Counted from the first letter of the stretch, positions 54,601 through 63,583 are shown. The stretch is 64,000 nt of DNA from Verrucomicrobiota bacterium (GCA_026397725.1 JAPLUI010000319.1:16081-80080); one strand, 5' to 3'. Program-made: numbers and translations. The notes: generated by a model from the letters alone, not told the origin.

Positions 54601-56164
54601 GACGAGCGTGACCATTCCCGCCAGCGTGACCCGAATCGGAGATGCGGCGTTCATCGGTTGCAACAGCCTGTCGAGCGCGGTCTTCATCGGTAATGCCCCG
54701 TTGTTGGAATCGGGTGTTTTTCAATCCACCGCCAGCGATTTCACCGTATATTACCTCGCTGGCAACACGGGCTTCACCACGCCGACATGGATGGGTTACG
54801 CGGCGTTTCCCGGGACGCCCCCCCAATTCACCAGCGCCGCTCCTGCCGCCGACGGCAAGGTCGGCACTGCCTATAGCCACCTCTGCACGGCGACAGGCAC
54901 GCCAAATGCCACTTTTGCGGTAACTTCAGGCGCCTTGCCCGACGGGCTGAGTCTCACCCCCGATGGGGTGATTTACGGCACCCCGACCACCAAAGGCATC
55001 GCCACCGGCACCATCACCGCAGCCAACGGCATCCCCCCGGATGCCATGCAAAGCTTTTCAATCGATACCCATGGCTATCGAACCTTGGTCGCAGCCGGCA
55101 GCCACGGCACCGTCACCGGTGCCGGGAGCTATCTGATCCATGCCATCGCAACCCTAACCGCCACGCCCGCCCCCGGCTATGTCTTCGGCGGTTGGACGGG
55201 CGACGCCTCGGGCACCGCCAATCCGCTCGCCGTCCTGATGGATTCTAACAAAACGATCACCGCGAACTTCGCACCCGACACCGCCGATGCCGATGGCGAC
55301 GGCTTGAACAACCATGATGAAATCGTCACTTACGGCACCAATCCCAGTCTGCCGGACACCGATCACGACGGTCTAACCGACGCTGCGGAAGTCGGGCGCG
55401 GGCATTTTTCGATCATCGCCGGGACCTTCACCTGGGCGCAGGCCCGCGCCGATGCCCACGCACGCGGCGGCGACCTCGCCTGCTTCCCCACCGCCGCCCG
55501 CTGGACCGTGGCCATGGAATCGTTAGGGGCCGGCGCGACCGACAATTTCACCGGCCTCTGGATCGGCGCGAGCGACGCTGCGACGGAAGGCGTCTGGGCC
55601 TGGGTGAACGGCGAACCCTTCACCTTCAGCCAGTGGGCGACCAGCCGCCCGAGCGCCACCGCCGGCAACACCCTCGACTATGCCGAGGTGAGCGGTGGCA
55701 ATGGCGCGGAACTCGAGATGTGGTATGACCGCACCGGCACGCTCGTCCGCGACGGCTACATTCTGGAAACCGGCTACGCGACCGATCCGAACAACGCCGA
55801 CACCGACGGCGACGGCCTCAACGACGGCGCGGAGCAGGCCGCCGGCACGAATCCGCTTCTAACCGATAGCGACGGCGACGGTTTCGACGACGGCTTCGAG
55901 GTCAGCGCCGGTTTCAACCCCACCGCGGCCGCCAGCACGCCGGACGGGATCGCCTCGCTCCGCACCGTGCCCGGCACGATCCCGGTGACGGTGGAATTCC
56001 GCTTCAACGCGGCCCGCGGCGTGAGCTACCGGATCGATGCCGCCACCGATTTATCTAACTGGAACACCATCGAACCCGCCATCATCGGCCAAAGCGCGGC
56101 CGTCATCCGCACCTACTCCACCCAGAACCTGCCGCAGCGGTATTTCCGGATCCGGAGAAATTGA
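51638..56164 (+). CDS. BspA-type leucine-rich-repeat surface protein with C-type lectin and TSP3 repeats
   Basis: 1508 residues. A long N-terminal leader with a hydrophobic segment (about 30-50) suggests export. Residues 50-1050 are about 35 LRR_5/BspA repeats (LTSVTIPASVTSIGDxAFxxCSG), interrupted five times by a 40-residue module containing NPNFSSADGVLFNQSKTVLI. Then come a putative Ig domain (about 1065-1140), a 'GGWTGDASG...ITANF' bacterial repeat, and calcium-binding thrombospondin type 3 repeats (DADGDGLNNHDE). A C-type lectin-like domain (about 1255-1380) sits between TSP3 units. The C terminus (YRIDAATDLSNWNTIE...QRYFRIRRN) is a tail common in exported Verrucomicrobiota proteins. Likely roles are adhesion and glycan binding. 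No ribosome-binding site is evident. Confidence 0.85.
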   Translation: MKTIPRCPNLPVAVIPATATADLKRQASGRPRWLVPLALLCRLVQPLAADQFGNFTYTDTGTEITINGYVSNDNVGTVTIPESIAGKPVTRIGDQAFAGNRSLTSVTIPASITRIGINAFTACHSLYSITVAATNQNFSSADGVLFNQTKTALIQFPAGKGGSYMIPAGVTSVAVGAFYGCSGLIAISVDAANPAFSSADGVLFNASKTALIQCPSGKSGSFQIPAGVTAIGERAFSTCNRLTDLTLPASVTTLGDYAFSECRGLTSINLPSGLTRIGDGAFSSCSALASVTIPASVTSIGERAFSGWVNKLISITVDPANPNFSSLDGVLFNQAETVLIQYPTGKGGTYTIPASVTRIGADAFSDCSGLTSITIPASVTSIGDAAFARCSGLTGITIPAGVTNIGYSTFAWCGGLKSVTLPAGLTSIGDYAFSGCIGLVSVTIPAGVARIADWSFSGCVGLTSVTISPGVTSIGEGAFSLWGPWGGMGGEPPFGLTSITIPDTVTSIGDQAFSRRSKLLSVTIPSSVTRIGNSAFASCSGLTSITIPSSVTSIGDQAFDYCTSLTSVTIPASVTSIGKGAFCTSGGPLWGWGSGLISITVDPANPNFSSADGVLFNQSKTVLIQCPTGKGGTYTVPDGVTSIGDRAFAWCRGLTDITIPVGVTSIGDRAFDFCSRLTSVTIPVGVVSIGNSAFASCTGLTSVTIPASVTSIGDDAFDGCSGLTSVAIPAGVTSIGNTVFFWCRGLTSVTIPTSVTSIGNSAFSGCTGLTGITIPAGVTSIGSDAFSGCSGLTSVAIPASVTSIGNSAFGYCSGLISITVAGSNPNFSGAAGVLFNKPKTVLIQCPAGKSGAYTIPGGVASIGDYAFSGCNGLTSVTIPTGVTSIGTRAFQECSALASLAIPAGVTSIAEWALSGCSGLTSVTIPSSVTSIKWGAFNGCSGLTSVTMSAGVTHIGDSAFADCNGLTSVVIPPSVAIIGSSAFQSCSGLTSVTIPASVTRIGDAAFIGCNSLSSAVFIGNAPLLESGVFQSTASDFTVYYLAGNTGFTTPTWMGYAAFPGTPPQFTSAAPAADGKVGTAYSHLCTATGTPNATFAVTSGALPDGLSLTPDGVIYGTPTTKGIATGTITAANGIPPDAMQSFSIDTHGYRTLVAAGSHGTVTGAGSYLIHAIATLTATPAPGYVFGGWTGDASGTANPLAVLMDSNKTITANFAPDTADADGDGLNNHDEIVTYGTNPSLPDTDHDGLTDAAEVGRGHFSIIAGTFTWAQARADAHARGGDLACFPTAARWTVAMESLGAGATDNFTGLWIGASDAATEGVWAWVNGEPFTFSQWATSRPSATAGNTLDYAEVSGGNGAELEMWYDRTGTLVRDGYILETGYATDPNNADTDGDGLNDGAEQAAGTNPLLTDSDGDGFDDGFEVSAGFNPTAAASTPDGIASLRTVPGTIPVTVEFRFNAARGVSYRIDAATDLSNWNTIEPAIIGQSAAVIRTYSTQNLPQRYFRIRRN

Positions 56165-56179
56165 AGCAACCATTTCCCG

Positions 56180-56371
56180 TTACTACTCAGGTATGGCAGA
56201 ATCATTGACAGCAGAATCATTTCAGAATTGGAAAAAGTCATTGGATCAATCCCTGTCTGTGCGCATCCGCACGCAGACAGGCCGACCAGTGAGGAATCCC
56301 CCTCAAGATTCCTGAAAAATGATTCTGCCATAAATGATTCTGCCATGAATTCTTTGGAACCTGAGTAGTAA
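56180..56371. mobile_element. MITE-like palindromic element (complete copy)
   Basis: 192 bases with perfect 13-base terminal inverted repeats, TTACTACTCAGGT at 56180-56192 and ACCTGAGTAGTAA at 56359-56371. Next to each end are GGCAGAATCATT-type units in inverse orientation. The centre (56252-56281) is an imperfect palindrome starting CCTGTCTG and ending CAGACAGG. It encodes no protein. A truncated, 97 percent identical copy lies at 23817-23944. I see no target-site duplication. It begins 16 bases after the BspA-type gene's stop codon, so it may also act as a transcription terminator or RNA-stability element. Confidence 0.75.
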
Positions 56372-56372
56372 C

Positions 56373-56414
56373 CAACATTCAACTTCCAACTTCCAACATT
56401 CAACATTCAACATT
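56373..56414. repeat. Heptanucleotide repeat, six units of CAACATT/CAACTTC
   Basis: Six 7-base units in tandem begin two bases after the MITE-like element. The unit length is the same as in the arrays at 2295, 23331 and 43929, though the sequence differs. Confidence 0.85.
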
Positions 56415-56774
56415 TACGATCAAGTAAGAGCAAGACATGACACCTTATCGGCACTGCTGCCACCCGAAAACCCATGCGCGGATGATTCACGAATTCGTCT
56501 GAAACGCCAACCAGTGCCAACTCATTTTCCGCCGGGATCAGGAACTGTGAGTTTCCGGACGCTGCCGGAAACACAGTCGGCGGAGGTGGTTGTTCCGGGA
56601 CGGGGTTGCATGATCGGGGCCGGTCCACGGCTGGCGCGAGTTTGGTGCGGTCCGGCAGGTCTTCCCGCAGACTGCCCGGATGAATCGGCGCGTCCGGCTC
56701 CACGTGAGCGGCCACGATGCTGATGCCCGCGGGTGCGACGGCGCCGGATCAGGATCAGCGATCAGGATCAGCGG
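56415..56774. other. No gene seen
   Basis: About 360 bases between the heptad array and the convergent cytochrome gene. Frames in all directions are short and match no family I know. It holds the 3' ends of two converging transcripts. No clear hairpin with a T-run is visible. Confidence 0.5.
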
Positions 56775-59336
56775 TCAGGGCCAGGGCAGAGTTGTCTGTT
56801 GTTCGTAGTACCGGCGGTCCAGTTCGTACACGTCATACGGATCCGTGCGCGGATCGAACGTGGGAGGCAGGATGCCATAACGAATCATCTCGCGGAAATA
56901 CGCGGGATGTGGTTGGAATCCGGGCACCTCGAAACTATTCACTCCGCGACCTAACAAAGACAGCATCCGGCGGTAATCCGGATCCCCGGTGGTGGCGAAA
57001 ACGGCGCTTGACATCCCGCCTTTTGCCCGGCACCAACCCAAACCGCCAGCCTCCTTGGCAAGTGGCGCCATGAGGATCAATGACTTCTCCGGTTCCGTTA
57101 GATCCACCAGGGAATCATCATGGGTGAAGTCCTCGCGTCGCTCCGGTGAGCCGGCATACCGTGCGCGCTTGAGTCGTTCGCTATTGAAGACATAGCGGCC
57201 ATCGCTCCGGGGGTGGCAAGCCGCGCAACGCTGTTGTGCGATATCCTGCGGCACTTGCACGCCACCACCCTTGCCCGTGCCGGAACACGCATAGGTTCCC
57301 GCATACGGAGTCCCGGCATCAATCCAGCGGACCACCAGCAGATATTCCGCAGCGGACAGCCGGGCCTCATGGTGCTGCCCGCGCAGTTGGCCCAGCAGCG
57401 GACTGGCCGGACTGCCCATCGAACGCGGCGGTGGATTGGTGGGACCTCGCGCGCCAGTGGAACGGACATATCCGTTCGCAATGAGATTGTAACTGCTGTG
57501 GGACCAGTAGGTGCCCCGGTGACCACTGAGATCCAAGCTGCCGTTCATTGCTCCGGGGTTGTGACACTTGACACAGTGGCGGTCCCAGATCGGTTGGATG
57601 TCTCTGGGATAGTCGATGATGTCCGGCAGACCTTCGCGATCCAGACGACTGGGCGGCCGTTGCAAAGCCATGCGGGATGAGGCGGAGTTGGGCGTCTCGG
57701 TGCGTGCCTCGTGACAGCCGGAACAACTTTGCGTTTCCCCCGGCATCACGCTGGTGAAGGCATGCATGCGTTTGATGCCAAGCCCCCCGGCATCGAGCGC
57801 GATGAATTGCAGCGCCCGCAAGGCGGGGACTTCCACATAGGCCGAACCATCGTCCTCGACCGGAAAGGTGCCGAGGAGGCGTTTGAGGTTCCAGGCACTG
57901 CTCATGCTGATCTGACCGGGAGCGCCTTCGTGATGGATGGGATCAGGCAGTATCTCATGCACCATGATCTGCTTGATCTCGCCACGACGTATTCCGCTGG
58001 ATCCGCGGCCTTGATAGACATCCGCCAGGAGCAAGCGGCCGCTGGCCTGACTCCAATCGGTGGTCTGACCGAGCAGCGGTTCACGGGGATGGGCGAGCAA
58101 GGCACGGGGTTGCCGGAAGAGCGGGAGCCCGTCTGCCGCCGGTTGGGTTGCCGTGTGAACCGGCCTGCTCGGGTTTGCCAACACCAGTTCGCGCCGTCCC
58201 TGCACATCATCCGCGAGCCAAATGCCCTCATCGTTGACGAGTAGAAACCAACGTGCGGACAAGGGCCAGGGGTCACGGTAAGTTCCCTCGGGAACCGCCA
58301 GGGAAAACCCGGGCGCGGGCGAGCCATTGAGTCCGCGAAGCTGGCGCAAGACTGCCTGTGGATTCTGTGGACCGAGGGCCAAATCCAACAGCACGATGGG
58401 GCCATTGCGCTTGGTCACGTTCTTGTGGGCCTGGACGGCAACCGCCAACCCGGTGCCCGGTATCGGTTTGAGATCCATGTAGGCATCGCCCAGGGATTTC
58501 CTGATGCCGTGCCCGAAGAGGCTCACCAACCCGCAACCATCCGGGCGCATCGCCCAGGGCGACCAATCGCCGTCCTCATGGCGGTCCACGTATTCCCACC
58601 GGGTATAGACGATCCGCCCGTCCGGGAACACCCAGGGCAACAGGTCGTGATCCACATTGGCGGAAAGGCGCACCAGGTTCCGGCCATCGCCATCACAGCG
58701 AAAAATGTTGCCGCTTTGGGTGGAAAAGCAGGGCACCCATCGTTGGCTGCGGGATGAGACGAAGACCATGCCGCCATCCGGCAGATAACAGGGTTCAATG
58801 TCATCGTAGATCCCATCGGTCAACTGGATCAACCCGGTTCCATCGGCCTGAATCTGATACAAGTGATAGGACATCGAACCCGCCTTGCGGTACGAAAACA
58901 GGATCGTCCGCCCGTCGTAATGGACACACGGATCGCGGATCGCTCCCCCGGCATCCGCCAAAATGGTCCGGGTCCGCCCGTCCCGCAGGTTCATGCGCAG
59001 GAGCCGGGCCCCAACGACCCCGCCGACCAGGTCCTCGACCGCTGTCGGAAACGGTTTGGGGAGATTCGCCCGGTAGCCGAACGTCTCATAGGCATGCACG
59101 GGAGAGTTCTGTGGCAGGGCGATGCAGATGATTTCCTCGATCTTCACCGTCGTGTCCGCCAACAACTCCTCAATCAGGCGCGGCGCGACCATCGCCGGCG
59201 CGGACGGGTTGTCGGGTGTCACCGGGACCGCAACGGGTTGCTGTGCGAGAGCCCCCGGGGCAACGGCCAGCAACGCGATGCCTGTTAGGAACGACAGGGG
59301 CTGGAGCGATGTTCTGGGAGACGTGCTCAGGTTCAT
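56775..59336 (-). CDS. Hydrazine-synthase-alpha-like multihaem protein
   Basis: 853 residues with a signal peptide (about 1-31). The N-terminal half is a TolB/WD40-like beta-propeller (ILFSYRKAG, GLIQLTDGIYDDIEPCYLPDGGMVFVSSR, NVDHDLLPWVFPDGRIVYTRWEY), as in the alpha subunit of anammox hydrazine synthase and its many homologues of unknown function. The C-terminal half has three CxxCH haem-c sites: CSGCH, CVKCH and CAACH. RDIQPIWDRHCVKCH is a typical 'cytochrome c in a planctomycete-type protein' block. It is probably a periplasmic redox or sugar-related enzyme. No other hydrazine synthase subunit is nearby, so anammox should not be inferred. It follows its larger paralogue (59431-62829) by 94 bases. 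Confidence 0.82.
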   Translation of the reverse strand: MNLSTSPRTSLQPLSFLTGIALLAVAPGALAQQPVAVPVTPDNPSAPAMVAPRLIEELLADTTVKIEEIICIALPQNSPVHAYETFGYRANLPKPFPTAVEDLVGGVVGARLLRMNLRDGRTRTILADAGGAIRDPCVHYDGRTILFSYRKAGSMSYHLYQIQADGTGLIQLTDGIYDDIEPCYLPDGGMVFVSSRSQRWVPCFSTQSGNIFRCDGDGRNLVRLSANVDHDLLPWVFPDGRIVYTRWEYVDRHEDGDWSPWAMRPDGCGLVSLFGHGIRKSLGDAYMDLKPIPGTGLAVAVQAHKNVTKRNGPIVLLDLALGPQNPQAVLRQLRGLNGSPAPGFSLAVPEGTYRDPWPLSARWFLLVNDEGIWLADDVQGRRELVLANPSRPVHTATQPAADGLPLFRQPRALLAHPREPLLGQTTDWSQASGRLLLADVYQGRGSSGIRRGEIKQIMVHEILPDPIHHEGAPGQISMSSAWNLKRLLGTFPVEDDGSAYVEVPALRALQFIALDAGGLGIKRMHAFTSVMPGETQSCSGCHEARTETPNSASSRMALQRPPSRLDREGLPDIIDYPRDIQPIWDRHCVKCHNPGAMNGSLDLSGHRGTYWSHSSYNLIANGYVRSTGARGPTNPPPRSMGSPASPLLGQLRGQHHEARLSAAEYLLVVRWIDAGTPYAGTYACSGTGKGGGVQVPQDIAQQRCAACHPRSDGRYVFNSERLKRARYAGSPERREDFTHDDSLVDLTEPEKSLILMAPLAKEAGGLGWCRAKGGMSSAVFATTGDPDYRRMLSLLGRGVNSFEVPGFQPHPAYFREMIRYGILPPTFDPRTDPYDVYELDRRYYEQQTTLPWP

Positions 59337-59430
59337 GGTGTTTGATGATGGACCGAGTTGCCGGATAGCCGCCGCTTCATGATCCTCTCACCAGCCCTCG
59401 TTTCTAACGGCCTTGAATGCGCCTGCCGGC

Positions 59431-62400
59431 TCACGGCATCCGGGCGGTCCGGAGGTCAGTGGTTAGAGCGGGTGCGATCACCCGGAACCCAACATCAACC
59501 ACTTTCATCTCAGGCTGGTAGGGGCTGCGTGAGGCGGGACGCGCGCGGTAGGGGAGATCCTGCCAACTGCCGCCGCGGGCGACCGCCTGCTGGTCGTGCT
59601 GGTCCGCCGGTTTCCAGAGCGAGCTGGTCCATTCGGCCACGTTGCCAATCATGTCGTGGAGACCGGCCTCGTTAGGTGCGTAGCGGCCGACGGGCGCGGA
59701 CACCTGATAGCCGTCGTCGAGGTTTTCGACCGCGAGATGACGGGTCAAGGGGACGGCCACGTTGCCGGGGACATAGTATGCCTTGTCTGCCAGGTTCGCG
59801 AGTTTCGAAAAATCCTTGCCGGTCAGACCGTCAGGATCGCACTTGCCGCAGCGTGCGGCCCACTCCCATTGCTCCTCGCTGGGCAGCGTGAACTGCTCGC
59901 CGGTCTGCTCCGAGAGCCAGCGGCAGAAGGCCTTGGCCTCGATTTGCGAAATGCGCACCACCGGCTGCAGCGGTTGATTCAGGTCGCTCCCGCGTTCGCC
60001 GCCGCTGAAATGCAGGAACTCGCTGACTTCGAGCCGACTGTCATGATGCGGATTGAACAGCGCGTATTGCTGGTTGGTGACCTCGCACACACCCATCCAG
60101 AATGGCTGTTCAATCCTGATGGACCGCTCGTTCCACTCGTCCTCATAACCGGCCGCATCCCCCATCACGAAGGTGCCGGCGGGGATGCGGACGAGCCGCA
60201 ACTTCACCTCTCCGCCCAGCGGAATGCTCAGTTCACGCGGCTTGCCCGTCTTCGGGTCGGTCGCTTCAGCCAGACTTTTCGGATCGACTTGCAGCGGCTG
60301 CTCGGCACGGATCGACGCGGGACGCGGCGGCGTTGCGGCGGGCATGACCGGCGTGATCTTGGGGCGTGCCGCGTCCACCGAGAAGGCCTCGAGGTCCTCC
60401 GGGTCGAAGTCCACATGTGCATACCGCTGCATCAAATCCTTGCGCCTGGCATGGACCGGAGCGACCACTTTGCTGCCGACGATGTCTTTCCATGAGCCGT
60501 GCGCCGGAATGTTCATGTCGATCCAGGTGATCAGCCGGTCCCAGCCTTCGGCGTCGAGTTTGACGCCGTGATGCCCCTTCTTGAGCACTTGGACCAGCCG
60601 CGTTTGATCCGCATGCAAATCGTACGGCGTCAGCATGTGCAGGTCACCCTCGAGCGTCGCGTTGCGCACGAAGCGCACGAGCTGGTAATAGGCGGGCGGG
60701 AAATGCGCGGCCGGATCCGGAACGCCGCTCTTCAAAATGGCAACCTCGTCAGGCCGGAGCGTTAGATCGGCGATCTTGCCACCGTCGCGCCCCACCAGCT
60801 TGGTCCCGCCGTGGTGACACCCGACGCAGGATTTATCGAGCACCGGCTGCACCTCCCGGTTGAAACTGAAGCCGCGCATCGGGCCGTACCAAGGGGTGAT
60901 GTCAGAGGGTTTGCGCAGCGCCGCTGTGGCCATCTGCGACGGCGGCGCGGTGTTGGCGCTTTCGTGACAACCGACGCATGAGCGGACCTCACCCGGCTGA
61001 CAGGTGAACCAGCTCCGCATGTATTGGATCGCCTTGCCTTGCGCGTCGAGCGGCTGGACGGCGAGCGGAATGCGGGCGGGAACCGTGAAATTGGCGCTGC
61101 CGTCAGCTTCGACCGGCACCGTGCCGACGATCACCCGGACGTCCCATGGCCCGTCCACGCCGACGCGGTGGGGCGTACCACCCATGCCGCGCATCCCGAA
61201 GTTATACGAGAAGATCCGCAGGGCTTTGACCTTGCCGCGCGGCACGTCTTGCAAGCCGTTGCCGACATAGACGTCGCTCATCACCACGGTCGCGGTTTTC
61301 GCGCCCGTAATCGTCCGCGCGGGGATGACCGGCGGCTTCGGCCGCTTGCGCAGCGGGATTGGCTCGATCATCCAGCGGCCCGGCACGCCGTATAACTTCA
61401 GCGCGTTATCAAACACATCGACAAGATAGATTTCGGTTCCCCAGCCTTCCGGATTGTGCGTTTTCATGCCTGCGAGGAAATACTTGTCGGATAGCGGATA
61501 GGGCGTGACAAACAGCGGATACAGGCCGCCGATCAAGCCGTCACTCATCACCGGTATGACCTTCTTGCCATAACCGGGGATCTGCTGAACCACGCCGTCG
61601 GCTTCAAAGCGTCCTTGCGTCGTGTCGAAGAGAATGAGATGGCCGATCTGGCCCCAGTCGTGATGGCCACTGGCAATTCCAACGAACTTCGTCGAGCTGC
61701 CGGGAACCGCCCTCGGATAGAACGTCGAGTTCGGCCAATACGAGTTGGAGCCATACATGGCCGCCTGGTCCGTGCCGTCGGGATTCATCGAGAAGACGAC
61801 CCGGTTGAAGCAATGCGGCGTGTCCGTGTAGTCCCAGCGGAGATACATGATGCGTCCGTTAGGGAGCAGCGACGGATGCCAGTTGTGGTCCTGATCGACG
61901 GTCAGCCGTTCGACCTCGCCAGCGGGCTTCTTGCGGAAAAGTTGCGCGATCGGCGCGCCGCCTCCGATGCAGGGGACCCCCAGTTGCGTCGCGGTGCTGG
62001 TGAAGTAAATCGACCCGTCCGGGCCGTAACACGCGTCGAAGTTCTCGACGTCCCGGTCCGGGATGGTTTCGATCTCGCGGGTGCTCGGCTGGCGGGTGGC
62101 CGGGTCGAGCTTGGGCGGCAGGTCCACTTCGCTGATTTGCCACGCGCCCCAGCAATCGGGCGGGGTTTTTCCGTTCGTGGAGAAGAGCAGCTTGGTGCCG
62201 TCGAAATGCAGATCCATCCGGGCGACGGCTGCCTTGTTAGGCGGGGTGAAAAGCGTCGTGACCTTGCCGTCCGGTGAGACCGGCGAGAGCACCTTGACCG
62301 CATTGTCATGTCCGGTCGGCCTCATCGCCGCCAGGTTGAGCCAGGCGCTCGGGCTGAGAGACCCCTGGCGGTCAATGAACATCAGCGAGTCGAAATCAAT

Positions 62401-62829
62401 GAGCGGATTGCCCAGCAGCGCCTCCTTGAACAGGGTATCGAACGTGGCGGCGAGCGGCGCGAGCGGGGCCGGCGTTTCAAGCACGGCCTGCTCGATTTCC
62501 CCAAGGCGCTTGAGATACTCGCCACCCTTGGGATACCTGTGGCCGGAGGTCTTGGTTAGATCCTGGATGGCCAAGCGGAGCGAATCGAAGTTGTTACGGA
62601 TCAGCTTGTCATGCTTCGGCTGCGGGCGTGGCGATGGCTGGTCCGGATGCTGATGCTCGTGCCGCAGCCAGCCGAGGCGGACCTCGGTCGCCGGGAAGTC
62701 CGGGTTCGGCTCCGGCTGCGGCTCCGGCTCCGGCTCACCCCCCGCAGCCATCCCAGCGGACAGCACGCAAAGCACCAGCCAGTGAACGGCGGAGGATCGC
62801 CAAGGATGAGTTGCTGGTGCGGTTTTCAT
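59431..62829 (-). CDS. Hydrazine-synthase-alpha-like haem protein with C-terminal FGE domain
   Basis: 1132 residues. The ATG at 62829 is chosen because it starts a signal peptide (WLVLCVLSAGMAAGG); an in-frame ATG at 63039 only adds a non-signal stretch. Order: Pro/Glu-rich linker, helical region (about 70-160), beta-propeller with NWHPSLLPNGRIMYLRWDYTD (about 170-640), two haem-c sites CVGCH in the cytochrome part (about 650-870), and an FGE/sulfatase-modifying-factor domain (about 915-1125) with LVRIPAGTFVMGD, EVTNQQYALF and ARGGSW. The FGE Cys pair needed for formylglycine formation is not obvious, so this domain may bind glycans or proteins instead. It is the first gene of a two-gene minus-strand unit with the paralogue downstream. 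Confidence 0.82.
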   Translation of the reverse strand: MKTAPATHPWRSSAVHWLVLCVLSAGMAAGGEPEPEPQPEPNPDFPATEVRLGWLRHEHQHPDQPSPRPQPKHDKLIRNNFDSLRLAIQDLTKTSGHRYPKGGEYLKRLGEIEQAVLETPAPLAPLAATFDTLFKEALLGNPLIDFDSLMFIDRQGSLSPSAWLNLAAMRPTGHDNAVKVLSPVSPDGKVTTLFTPPNKAAVARMDLHFDGTKLLFSTNGKTPPDCWGAWQISEVDLPPKLDPATRQPSTREIETIPDRDVENFDACYGPDGSIYFTSTATQLGVPCIGGGAPIAQLFRKKPAGEVERLTVDQDHNWHPSLLPNGRIMYLRWDYTDTPHCFNRVVFSMNPDGTDQAAMYGSNSYWPNSTFYPRAVPGSSTKFVGIASGHHDWGQIGHLILFDTTQGRFEADGVVQQIPGYGKKVIPVMSDGLIGGLYPLFVTPYPLSDKYFLAGMKTHNPEGWGTEIYLVDVFDNALKLYGVPGRWMIEPIPLRKRPKPPVIPARTITGAKTATVVMSDVYVGNGLQDVPRGKVKALRIFSYNFGMRGMGGTPHRVGVDGPWDVRVIVGTVPVEADGSANFTVPARIPLAVQPLDAQGKAIQYMRSWFTCQPGEVRSCVGCHESANTAPPSQMATAALRKPSDITPWYGPMRGFSFNREVQPVLDKSCVGCHHGGTKLVGRDGGKIADLTLRPDEVAILKSGVPDPAAHFPPAYYQLVRFVRNATLEGDLHMLTPYDLHADQTRLVQVLKKGHHGVKLDAEGWDRLITWIDMNIPAHGSWKDIVGSKVVAPVHARRKDLMQRYAHVDFDPEDLEAFSVDAARPKITPVMPAATPPRPASIRAEQPLQVDPKSLAEATDPKTGKPRELSIPLGGEVKLRLVRIPAGTFVMGDAAGYEDEWNERSIRIEQPFWMGVCEVTNQQYALFNPHHDSRLEVSEFLHFSGGERGSDLNQPLQPVVRISQIEAKAFCRWLSEQTGEQFTLPSEEQWEWAARCGKCDPDGLTGKDFSKLANLADKAYYVPGNVAVPLTRHLAVENLDDGYQVSAPVGRYAPNEAGLHDMIGNVAEWTSSLWKPADQHDQQAVARGGSWQDLPYRARPASRSPYQPEMKVVDVGFRVIAPALTTDLRTARMP

Positions 62830-63167
62830 GGCAGGGTGGTTGGGGTGGATCAGTCGCTGGTGACACCGGCATCTGAATGTCTGAGACGATGGGTTGCATA
62901 CACGGTGATGCTCGACGGCGGCAGCATGTCCTTGAGCACGGGTGTTGTCAATGACACCTGAAAGTTCTTCTTGGCAGCAAGTTTGAAAGCCGCTTGGGGG
63001 GTGAGTTGCGCGAAAACCAAGCAATCCAAGGGAAATCAAAAATTCCGTGGCCGCCCGTGAAATTGCGCTTGCGCCTGTCCGTGGTCATGGTATCAATGCC
63101 CCGGCGACATGAAGCACCCTTCATTTCCAGCGGGTTACAAACCAACGCCCGTTTGATTTCAGCCAAA
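62830..63167. other. No gene seen; divergent promoter region
   Basis: About 340 bases between the divergent cytochrome and tRNA-Lys transcripts. No family is recognisable in any frame, and I could not pick a confident promoter. Confidence 0.45.
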
Positions 63168-63240
63168 GCGAGGATAGCTCAGTTGGTAGAGCAGTTGGCT
63201 TTTAATCAATTGGTCCTGGGTTCGAGTCCCAGTCCTCGTA
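63168..63240 (+). tRNA. tRNA-Lys (anticodon TTT)
   Basis: A complete cloverleaf is visible. The acceptor pairs 63168-63174 with 63233-63239. The D arm is GCTC/GAGC. The anticodon stem is 63194-63198/63206-63210, with loop CTTTTAA and anticodon TTT at 63201-63203. The T arm is CTGGG/CCCAG around TTCGAGT. The discriminator is A63240 and CCA is not encoded. Confidence 0.96.
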
Positions 63241-63241
63241 C

Positions 63242-63583
63242 TTCTTTGCAACCCACTACCAACCAACGGGTTACCAGTTCTTCACCACCCTGGAAGCGGC
63301 CAAGAAGGAGGCGCAGTTCGTGGCGCAGCGAATTCACGCGGGCAGGCAGCACGTCACCGACCTCAAGCCGCATGAGCGGGACAACTACGCCAAGGCGGTC
63401 GAATTGCTCGGGGGGCTGCAAATCCCGCTGGTCGCCGCCGTGGAGGATTACGTGCAGGCCCGCAAGCTCGCCGAAAGCGAGTCCCTCACGACCATGACGT
63501 GGGGGCGTTGGTCAAACGGATGGAATGCGTCACCAACCCCACCCGCAAAGCCGACACGGCCTACCGCTGCGGACGGGGCATGA
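63242..63583 (+). pseudogene. N-terminal fragment of a tyrosine-type integrase
   Basis: The frame opens directly after the tRNA-Lys and reads GYQFFTTLEAAKKEAQFVAQ, then HERDNYAKAVELLGGLQIPLV and AVEDYVQARKLAESESL. This pattern is typical of the N-terminal arm-binding/SAM-like part of Verrucomicrobiota site-specific integrases. There is no proper start codon with a ribosome-binding site (only a GTG at 63320). The catalytic domain with its Arg, His and Tyr residues is absent. The frame loses sense after about 63485 and stops at 63583. It is a remnant of an element that probably integrated at the tRNA-Lys gene. Confidence 0.6.

Noticed and set aside
56775..62829. Anammox hydrazine synthase
   Set aside because: Only alpha-like proteins are present, without beta/gamma subunits or hydrazine dehydrogenase. 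Such homologues are common in non-anammox bacteria.
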